64,000 nt of DNA from Agelas oroides (lineage: Eukaryota > Porifera > Demospongiae > Agelasida > Agelasidae): NCBI GenBank assembly GCA_949130485.1, contig OX422191.1, positions 6,325,754 through 6,389,753 of the forward strand, given 5' to 3'. Positions 55,821 through 64,000 of this stretch are shown here, in pieces. Positions within the stretch are counted from its first letter, which is position 1. Every line of letters starts with the position of its first letter. The notes under the pieces were generated by a model that saw only the letters and a program-made list of their open reading frames with translations, did no database searches and was not told the origin of the DNA. The translations under genes and the position numbers were made by a program.

Positions 55821-57709
55821 TTAGTGCAGTCACGTGACCTTCAGCCAATCAGGTGGCGGGTTAGTTGCTGCTGAATCATTCCAAACGTTCGCGCATTCGA
55901 GAGAGCTGTTGTGTGAATGGCTCGAAAAGGCAAGTGTACTTCGTGTTATCACTAGTTTTAGGTAAGCAAAAAGGTAGACATAACATTGAGAGCTGTTTTA
56001 TAGACAAGGCAGTGGCCTAACGACTGCTGGATTCGTGTCTGGAGCGCATGGCTGCCGCTCAAATCGATGTCCTGCACCATAAGTTCGTTGTCGATGCTAG
56101 TAGACTTGCTTACTGGTTGGGGAAGCGGGTAGACGTGTCACGGAAGTCTGAAAAGACGGCACCAAGTAAGCTAACACTTCGTAAGTAGAGTAAGTTAGCA
56201 ATCATCGGACGACAGGTATATTCGGACACTCAAACGCGGAGGGAAAACTGCGTAAACATTCGGCGATACCACAAGACTGTAGCTGAGGTACGTGGTACCT
56301 GGTGTACCAAAAATGACGCCCGCGCATTGTTTCCTGTTGGCGCTAGAAGCGATAGAATGGCCGTCCGAAAAACATCAATATTCAGAAGTGGATGTATTTT
56401 CAGACACTGTTGTTTGTGCCTTCTCTGAAGCTGCTTTTGGAGAGATTTTAGCATCGATACGATGCCCCAAGACCTCCCCAATTTGCAATATATTTTGGTA
56501 GCGGTAGCTGCTTTGAACACTCAGGGGCGCAGCTGAACATGGACCAGTCCGATTCGATCGATATCGGACGGTGAAATTTCTTGCTGTGTTGTCTCCAAAC
56601 AAGTTTAAGTCTCCACCATATTAGCATCAGTAGAATCTACAGGCTCTTGGCTACATGCTGGTATTTGTCCGGTGTTTGTGCGTTGAGTAGTTCTCGAGAT
56701 ATTGCACGATATCGTTTGAACTCACCTATTTATGCTGCACATAAATCAACCAGCGTAGTTTATGGAAAGAAACATGAAATATATTTATATCTCGAGAACT
56801 ACTCAACGCACAAACTCCGTACAAGTACCAGCATGTAGCCAAGAGCCTGTAGATTCTACTGATGCTAATATGGTGGAGACTTAAACTTGTTTGGAGACAA
56901 CACAGCAAGAAATGACAAATTTCACCGTCCGATATCGATCGAATCGGACTGGTCCATGTTCAGCTGCGCCCCTGAGTGTTCAAAGCAGCTACCGCTACCA
57001 ACATATATTGCGAATTGGGGAGGTCTTGGGGCATCGTATCGATGCTAAAATCTCTCCAAAAGCAGCTTCAGAGAAGGCACAAACAACAGTGTCTGAAAAT
57101 ACATACACTTTTCCGAATATTGATGTTTTTCGGACGGCCATTCTATCGCTTCTAGCGCCAACAGGAAACAATGCGCGGGCGTCATTTTTGGTACACCAGG
57201 TACCACGTACCTCAGCTACAGTCTTGTGGTATCGCCGAATGTTTACGCAGTTTTCCCTCCGCGTTTGAGTGTCCGAATATACCTGTCGTCCGATGATTGC
57301 TAACTTACTCTACTTTCCGTATTCCTGTTTTTTGTATACTTGCTTCTGTGCTGTTTTAAAGCATTTCCGTGAAGTGAATAGTAGACTTGGCATCTTGGTT
57401 AAGCGCAAACGACGCGCGCTTTAGCACTTCTCAACGACATTGGGGGCTTACCGGCCCGTTCTGTGTGGACACGCGTATGTGCGCAGAAACAACCAGTTTT
57501 AGTACCTTCAGTCGGCAATATACTTCCATGCACGTCGTTTTGCCTGTATTTCATGCCTTAGACTTGTGGAAATCACTCAACGTTGTACTTAGAAAAGTGT
57601 GCACTAACAACTTAATGCACACTTAAGTGTACATTAAGCGATTTAATGCGCAGTCACCTGACCAAATTCTAAACACCTGATTGGCTGAAGGTCACGTGAT
57701 CTGCACTAA
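55821..57709. mobile_element. element with 35-bp TIR hosting the palindromic element copy 2
   Basis: The left end TTAGTGCAGTCACGTGACC continues cttcagccaatcaggtg; the right end is its inverted copy with one extra base (57675-57709). About 1.12 kb of the interior is the TA-flanked palindromic element 56188-57310. The remaining 760 bp or so shows no transposase. The superfamily is not clear and no target duplication is obvious. Confidence 0.72.
56188..57310. mobile_element. TA-flanked palindromic element, copy 2 (uninterrupted)
   Basis: The ends GAGTAAGTTAGCAATCATCG and the inverted copy are flanked by TA (56186-56187 and 57311-57312). The arms of about 550 bp meet near 56750-56760 and are highly similar to each other and to copy 1 (19506-22196). 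Reading frames of up to 125 codons inside occur in several arms and follow the repeat, so they are not counted as genes. Confidence 0.85.
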
Positions 57710-57710
57710 T

Positions 57711-58329
57711 GTAATGTTATTCCAACAGCTTATTGTAACTAGTATGCTAAAGCGTTTGATGAAATATTTTTGTTGATAAAGAATACTTGCAGATACTATG
57801 GAAACACAAAGTATGTATCATGTTTTGTCATTGGAAACCTTTATAGTTACAAGATGTTTCCAATTTCAAGAAACTCAACCTTTCTTTCAAAGGAAATCCC
57901 CCCAAAAATCAATTGTAAACACTATGATTATTACACAGTGGAAACCTAACAGGAAACACAGTGATTCTGCAAAGTAAACTTGGAAGGAAACTTACAAACA
58001 GGTTTCCTCACAGGTTTACAAACTGAAACTTTCTTGGAAACTTCAATTTTGTCATAGTGTTTCTAACTTAAACTTTCTAATAATATAGAAATGTTATGTA
58101 ACTAACAGTGTCAATAGTAATTCCTTGCACTATAATTTTACACAGTTTTAGAGTATGTATGTCACTGTCCAATTAGTGTCAACAAGCCAACCAAAAAGCA
58201 CTACAGAACAGATGCATGTAATTTCCAATCAAAAAAGCTCTCCATTGTCACCAAACATTCCTTGTGAGATGGTATATACGGTTTTGGAGCAACCTTACAC
58301 AAATATTTTTGTTCTGTCTATACATGTAG
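57711..58329. other. intronic sequence before Ig exon E
   Basis: A loose repeat of ggaaacc/ggaaac motifs occurs at about 57830-58050 (aggaaacacag, ggaaacttacaaacaggtttcc). There is no coding exon and no clear mobile element. Confidence 0.5.
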
Positions 58330-58623
58330 CTGACCCTCCGAGAGTTACCATTCATCCACAAGACATAAGAAACATTGCTCACGGGAAGTCTGTGAAGCTT
58401 TCCATCCAATCTACTGGAACAGGACCTCTGCACTACAAATGGGAATGGATCCCAACTGGGGAGGAAGGTGGGGCTAAACAGTGGCAGCCATGTCATGCAA
58501 AGTTGGGCAAAGGTCCTACACTGACCATCTCCAAGGTGGATGAATCAAATGAAGGAAGCTACCGCTGTGTTGTCAACAATGATGCTGGTAGTGATGTCTC
58601 TAATCCGGCTACACTCACTATAT
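58330..58623 (+). CDS. Ig-repeat gene, Ig exon E
   Basis: A 294-bp exon, phase 1 at both ends: acceptor catgtag|ct, donor atat|gtaaga. It encodes an Ig domain that starts DPPRVTIHPQDIRNIAHGKS and ends GSYRCVVNNDAGSDVSNPA. The core Trp (KWEWIP) and F-strand Cys are present; the B-strand position has Ile (KLSIQS) and the added Cys is in KQWQPCHAK. Splicing from exon D (phase 1, t|) gives a Ser at the join. The intron to exon F is only 88 bp. Confidence 0.88.
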
Positions 58624-58711
58624 GTAAGAGTCCAAAATCTGTCATATAGTTATAGTATGAACTTTGTGTTACATCTACTTCATCTCTTTGCTTCTGCATA
58701 TGTACATGTAG

Positions 58712-59005
58712 CCAAGCCTCCCAGAATCATCACTCATCCACAAAAATTGAAAGATGTCATTCCTGGGAAATCTGCTAAGTTTACAGTCCACGCCACAGGC
58801 ACAGACCCTCTGAACTATAACTGGCAGTGGAAGCGAGATGATAAGGGAAGTGGGAGTAAGCAATGGCAGCCGTGTGACGAAGGTTGGTCTGATGGCACTA
58901 CCCTCACCATCCCCAGTGTGCAGAAGGCCAATGAAGGGAGCTACCGGTGTGTTATCAGCAACCATGATGGTAACCAGACTTCCAAACCAGCTCAACTAAC
59001 TGTTG
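58712..59005 (+). CDS. Ig-repeat gene, Ig exon F
   Basis: A 294-bp exon, phase 1 at both ends: acceptor catgtag|cc, donor gttg|gtaagt. It encodes an Ig domain beginning KPPRIITHPQKLKDVIPGKS and ending GSYRCVISNHDGNQTSKPA. B-strand FTVHA lacks Cys, core Trp is in NWQWKR, added Cys is in KQWQPCDEG, and the F-strand is YRC. Later exons are not found in the window. Reading through the donor gives TVGK and a stop, so a short end at this point is also possible. Confidence 0.88.
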
Positions 59006-60185
59006 GTAAGTAGCCACTACACAAATTCTACAGCTACAGTATCTATGTGTAGCTATCAAGAAAGGCTAAGCAAGCCAATGAAACAGCACTAGCATGATAC
59101 TAGTGTGTACATCATTGGCTCGTTCAGATTGATAACCATATACACATATCAGTAGTCACAAGAGCTTTCTATGTGTGAGCTAGTGGAGTCTGGGACAGGG
59201 TTCTGTCAGAAAATATTGATGGGGTCATAGGCATCGGAAGCAGGGGGGGCCGGGGGAGGGGGGGCATGTGCCCCCCCAAACCTTGAGGCTGGGGGGGCAC
59301 GCGCATTTATGAGTGAGCCAGAGAACGCTTGACATTTGGCTACCTGCAGCCAAGAAAAAGAAAACAGCAAGTGACAGGAGGTAAAAAGTGCATGCCTTGT
59401 AACGTGACCAGGTTATGAATAGAAGAAGTGGGTTAGTTTCCTGTAATCGTGTGGCCATTCTGACCTTTTCAAGTACGGCACACTCTCTGAACTACTGTGC
59501 TTTGCGCGGGAGGGGGAAAACCCCCTTCCCTTACGGCTGCAAAGCGGCTGCCATGCTACAACTGTACCCCCACCCCCCCCCAAATTCGAAGTGTTTCCGG
59601 TGCTTATGGGGGTTGATGAGACCATGCAACATCTATGATGTCTTAAACTCCTGTGAGAGACGTTAGTCTGTTTTACCCTCATTTGTAGTTGCAGCTATTT
59701 TGCCAGCTTTCCTTCACCCGCTCTTAGCCTCTCACTCACAGTCATTCTTCACTCACTGTCACTCGTAGTTGTACTTCCCCTGCTGTCTGTGAAGCACCAC
59801 CGATTTACTGTTTGTCTGAACTGCTCCTCTCACTCTGCACCATTAATGTGGTAGCATATGGTGACTGCTGATGCCGAAACACAATGTCATCATGATCTCG
59901 CCACATGGTTGCCAATATTCTTATTAGACTGAGTGCATGAGTTTGGTTTGAGAATAAACAGGTAGTTTTTGCAAAATATTATAGTATTGCTTATAGTAGT
60001 TGTCGTGAAGATGCCAGTTGTAGGTAATTATAATTAGTACATATTATTGATCGCACCTGACCATCATTGACCACCATGGGCAAAACCCTGTTAAGAGTGG
60101 TTAAGGCATACCCCAAGTCTGATTCTAGCTCAATTTTTGCTTTAGCCTTTGTATTTTGAGCAAGTACTGAAGGAAAAGTACATGA
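59006..60185. other. spacer with a G-rich MITE; no gene
   Basis: A possible MITE spans 59226-59607: CATAGGCATCGGAA at the left and TTCCGGTGCTTATG at the right, with ggggggcatgtgcccccc inside. Open frames here are accidental. I found no further Ig exon with phase-1 sites in this stretch. Confidence 0.5.
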
Positions 60186-61183
60186 GGTGGCACGCCAGTC
60201 ACTCGGCGGAGGGTTAACAAAAACATAAACCTGGTTTACAGTCATGCAGGACCTAGTTGCTCCTAGTTTCAGGGTTAGGGTTTGCTTTAGGGCAATCTTG
60301 CTTTGCCTAATTTTAAAAAGGGTTTTACTAGCTCATTAACATATTCATCAACCCCAAATTGCCACTCGATGGACACATCTACATGCTCACTGTAGGTAGC
60401 GTCCTAACCACCAATGTATCTCAAACCAATCTATGTCAGCTTTTGTTCAGAGCTACTCTCAAAGTCAGGCTAGACTCATGTTTGTCACTACTCTTGGAAT
60501 GGACAACTTTGACTGCATCAAAATGAATGCACATTTCACAGCTTGTCTACAGGAGGGGCTCATTCACGAGTGGAAGCAAGCATTACTAGCTCCACATCTC
60601 CCCCTTATGTCGCTAAACAACTCATGGCTCTGTTCCACACACAACTCCTCTGCGGCTTTCTTGTCTACTGCAGCGTACTACCAACAATATATTGCGCATT
60701 CTAGTTAAAGCCCAGCCCAGCACTCAAAGCACCGGGCCACGGTCACCTACTAGGCTTGGCATACGATCGCAAGACCTGGGCCTACCCAATGAGTACAGTC
60801 TTGGCCACTGTAGCCTTTATGCTGCTTCTAGGACACAAACTTACTTTCACAAGCAGGCATTACGCACTACTCACAGCTACTGACACTACAGCACTCTACT
60901 AAACTCCTCTCTTGTTTTTTTTTAAGTCGATCTAAGCTTATCTTCAATGTTCTGACCACCACATCAGGGGTTCTGCCAGACCACATCTTAACTAACTTAA
61001 TTATAAACTGATTATTGGATGTCGATGCCGACAGGAAATGGGGAAAATCCCCAATTTTACGGACAGTGAACGGAGGAAGACTCCTAAAACTGACTATTTG
61101 CTAACCGATTACGAAGAAAAAGAAGTCTATCAGCTTGGATTTCAGGTTTGTCGACCCTCAAAAATACAAGGTGACGTGCCACC
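60186..61183. mobile_element. 998-bp TTAA-type element (GGTGGCACG ends), copy 2
   Basis: The left end is GGTGGCACGCC and the right end GACGTGCCACC, with TTAA at the right (61184-61187); the left TTAA seems mutated (catga). It is the inverted counterpart of 39109-40125. Both contain an AACCCTAACCCT-like stretch and the same reading frames. No transposase is recognised. Confidence 0.82.
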
Positions 61184-61187
61184 TTAA

Positions 61188-62925
61188 CAATCATTGATTA
61201 ACCAAGTGGCAAATTGATTGTAGTTTATTATAAGCAAACACAGTCGTTAGGCCAGCGGTCCAGATAATTGGATTTTAAAGCAAGAACAGGAAGTACCCGG
61301 GAGGCTTCATTCCAACGTGTAATTAGCATGCCGCTTACTTCCTGCCTTTTCTAAGAGCCAGCTCTCTCCAGCCATAGCCGAACTTGCGCCCGTTTTTATA
61401 GAATGGCACATGTACTTTGCAGAAATCCAATTTTGTTCAGCGTCGGGTGAGGCTAGGCGGCGTACAAGTGGCTTCTATCAACGTTGTCACGCGTGACTCG
61501 ATCGACACCCCCGCACTAAACTTTGGAACATTTTTGTTTTGCCTGGACCATTCTGGACAATGTATATATCGGTGGATAGCCCGAAGAAAATTACACAAAA
61601 TATGTGAAAATGGGCCACTTTCACTGTAAACGTTTTGCACTACCCGAGCGACAAAAATGCCAAAAATTATGCGTTCACATGGCTGTTGATAGAGTGAGTG
61701 GCAGTCTGACACGAGCTCAGGGAGCTGAAAGAAGCGAAAGACTGTCGATACAAGTTGAAACAAATGAAAGGTAGGTAACAGCAGGGTAAAAACAGTGTGG
61801 GCAATGGCATAACTCTACCACATAGCTAAGGTAATGCCAAGTTCACTTATAGTTGTGTTGAACGGAGCAGGCTGTGTGCTACTCTGTCAATCAGTATGCA
61901 AGTGTTGACTCACTTCCACACTGTACTACCTACTGGTGTGCCTGTTGATCAACTGTTGGCCAGTGATGTCTTGCTTTCACTGTACTGACTTATCACCTGT
62001 CATTCTATGTGCTCTAGCCTGGAACCTAAAATACCATGCTATGTTGTTATTCAGATGCTGAGCGTTAGGTAGTGCAGGAGGGAGTGAGACAAAAGTGGCC
62101 TATTGATTGAAGATGCTGGCACACACTGGTTGTGCGGAATGTCACATGTTGTAAATGTCATTAGACTTGTGATAAAACCTGTACTCAAGTGTAACTGATT
62201 TACCAGACCTATTTTCCTCCAGCTGCTTATTTACTGTTAGCATTTAGCACTGTATGTTGTTGATTGAGTCATTTCTCAAAGACTGCTGTATAGTTGCCAG
62301 TTTTTGTGACATATTCCATCACTGTAATTAGCATAAGGTAGACGAGATATTTATGGGACACATAACTATTTTCTTCTATCACTACCACAAGAAAAGTGAT
62401 AGAAAGTTGACAGTACACACAAAGACTAATAAGTAGCACCTTCACTAGCCCCACGATTTGCTTGCACAGTTACTTGTTTTTTTTTTATGGGTTTAAAACT
62501 CTTTAGGGCCTATATTTATTTTGAAAATTTTCTCAACGTGATATAGCTGCTTGCAACTGTACTGAAACTGCACGTAGCAATCTCCATCGTGCCCTACTGC
62601 AATAGTTAGAGCTTGCCCAAACCTCGGGGGTATGTCCCGGTAGTTATTTGTAATGATTGTTATCCTAGGCAGGAAGAGGTGGGGTGTAAGGGGTAGGGCG
62701 ATCATCGAGATAGCCACGCGGTAAGCGTGCAAGTCATGGCTCGATAGAACGATCTGTTTTCTTGTTCACCGCCGCTGTGAGCCTTGCTGCTGAAGAAAAC
62801 AGGGTTACAGCAACTCACATCAGGAGCGTTACTCCAGGTAAGCGTAAAACGAAGGCTTGTTGGACACTTATCTATGTCGAAACAGCTGCTTGCTCTGATG
62901 CTCAGTACCTTAGCCCGCCCTTATT
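61188..62925. other. non-coding stretch
   Basis: No gene is recognised. A 108-codon minus frame (61437-61763) overlaps a 70-codon plus frame and has no recognisable domain. A possible splice donor, aaag|gtaggt, is near 61768, so an exon of an unknown gene cannot be excluded. Confidence 0.4.
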
Positions 62926-63448
62926 CAGGGCCGTAGCCATCAAATTTGGAGTGGTCAGGTGAGTGGTGCGTGCGTAAGCGCGCAACAGGTAGGGTGGTCT
63001 GGGGGCATGCCCCCCCCCCCCCCCCCCAGAAAAATGTTGGAATTTAGAGGCTATGAGGTTGCTTCTGAGACCATTTTTGGATCAAAATGATGCTTCTCGG
63101 AGGCCAGACGACAGAGTTGATCATCTACCCTTTCTGCCCGTTGCACCATATAGTACTGCATGGTTTCGGCTTTCCGATTGTTCGCTAATCTCACAAGCCA
63201 CACCCTTCGCAGATCATTCGGTTGGAAGAACGGAAAATTGTTGGAAGAACAGAAAATTGTTGGAAGACTCGGTCTTTCGCACTGTTCGCAGCCATCTCGT
63301 ATTATGTTGCAACATGTCACCACGCTGTGTGCGGGCCATGGGCGTTTGCCGAGCATTGGCCCTATTTGGCGACGCCAAGCAAGCCATGGGTGAGGGAAAA
63401 GGTGGTCCGGTTGAAACCGGACTAACCGGACCGGTGGCTACGGCCCTG
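62926..63448. mobile_element. 523-bp CAGGGCCGTAGCC MITE, 5-bp target duplication
   Basis: The left end is CAGGGCCGTAGCCA, the right end TGGCTACGGCCCTG, with TTATT on both sides (62921-62925 and 63449-63453). Inside are gggggcatgccccc that runs into a C-tract of about 19 (63010-63028), and a 20-bp tandem (ggaagaacrgaaaattgttg) near 63225. It is the same family as 38050-38356. Confidence 0.86.
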
Positions 63449-63747
63449 TTATTACTACAGTTTCAGAGAGTGGAAGCACTAACAAATTTCCAGCAATAAT
63501 GTCAGTTCTTTGTCGCACATGGCTACCGAGTAAGAAGCCACAAAACGGTACTACGTTAGTTGCACGGATATATCCGCTATCGGCCTTAAAGGGTTAAGCG
63601 TGTACAAATGTACATGGTTACAAACAGCAATTACAAGACATGGTATGTATTATGGGACATCAACAACAATAATAGAGCAGACTTTTCAACAACAAACAAA
63701 CTCAAGAGGAACTTCAGAACATGACTTTGGTTCTCATTTCAGTAGAT
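63449..63747. other. 3' flank of the PHD-finger gene
   Basis: A piggyBac-like single end, AAAGGG then TTAA (63589-63598), is seen without a partner. The remainder may be the 3' UTR of the minus-strand gene to the right. Confidence 0.4.
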
Positions 63748-64000
63748 CTAAAAGTCCTCATTGCATTGCTCACAGAAGTACTGATCTGGAATATCATTTT
63801 CACTAGGTATTGTAGTGCAGTCCAGATCAAACCACACACTGCAACCATCACAACATACCCACATAGAGTCATCCTCTCCATACAAGAGACCACACTTAGG
63901 GCATTGTGCATCGCTTTCATCTTCAGATTCTGTGCTCAGCTGTTTGGAGATAGAGAGTGCTTCAAATCTTTCCTCTTCCTTTTCTTTCTTTTTCTGTTCT
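63748..64000 (-). CDS. PHD-finger protein, C-terminal end (partial)
   Basis: The minus-strand frame is open from the window edge to TAG at 63748-63750. It begins EQKKKEKEEERFEALSISKQ, a charged coiled-coil-like stretch, then ESEDESDAQ and a PHD-type zinc finger: CPKC, WVCCDGC, WFDLDC, YFCEQC, ending NEDF. PHD fingers normally bind histone H3 tails; here Asp replaces the His of the WF-H motif. A C-terminal PHD after a Lys/Glu-rich region also occurs in TAF3 and in some Tigger/pogo transposase-derived proteins, so either is possible. The 5' part lies outside the window. Confidence 0.75.
   Translation of the reverse strand, partial: EQKKKEKEEERFEALSISKQLSTESEDESDAQCPKCGLLYGEDDSMWVCCDGCSVWFDLDCTTIPSENDIPDQYFCEQCNEDF

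Noticed and set aside
56230-57268. Conserved frames ending WYRRMFTQFSLRV, present in several places (also 19548-19781 and 21747-22154)
   Set aside because: They follow the arms of the palindromic element, occur on both strands, and carry no known domain; similarity reflects repeat identity.
61437-61763. 108-codon minus-strand frame as a gene
   Set aside because: No recognisable domain, overlap with a plus-strand frame and no splice support.

Overview
The window is eukaryotic and looks metazoan. My best guess is a demosponge. The grounds are a Pmp-type (GGAI/FxxN) repeat protein with a multi-pass membrane domain, phase-1 Ig exons, a DIRS/Ngaro-type retroelement and very dense small DNA transposons. 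The species call rests on protein style only and has moderate confidence. There is no bacterial operon structure, no rRNA and no convincing intact tRNA gene.

Layout: 1-3.6 kb is non-coding with small inverted-repeat elements. A young DIRS/Ngaro-like retroelement with split direct repeats spans 3.6-10.4 kb; a piggyBac-type MITE and a 41-42 bp minisatellite lie within it. From 12.2 to 17.7 kb there is a decayed repeat array invaded by Helitron-like and piggyBac-like pieces. From 19.5 to 22.2 kb lies a palindromic TA-flanked element with about 1.6 kb of other repeats inserted. A TG microsatellite and an internally deleted Helitron with PIF1-helicase remains fill 23.9-25.7 kb.

Host genes: (1) 26749-32118 (+), a 1789-residue surface protein in one open frame with a signal peptide, a Pmp-like repeat region holding three near-identical 250-residue modules, a Cys-rich region and 8-10 membrane helices; (2) 35167-36234 (+), an uninterrupted 355-residue multi-pass membrane protein of unknown function; (3) a split gene on + from 42966 to at least 59005, with a 189-residue first exon of unknown fold, three Ig exons of exactly 294 bp and two small Gly/Pro-rich linker exons, all phase 1; (4) the 3' end of a PHD-finger gene on the minus strand at the right edge (63748-64000).

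The introns and spacers of gene 3 are full of nested transposons. They include a 3.3 kb composite flanked by CTTTG, a decayed piggyBac transposase, a tRNA-derived SINE, long palindromes, TTAA-flanked elements and a mariner-type MITE. Decayed Ig exons also remain there, which records exon duplication and loss. The genes do not form an obvious pathway. The strongest biological leads are the recently expanded Pmp-repeat receptor-like protein and the Ig gene, whose domains share an unusual cysteine arrangement.
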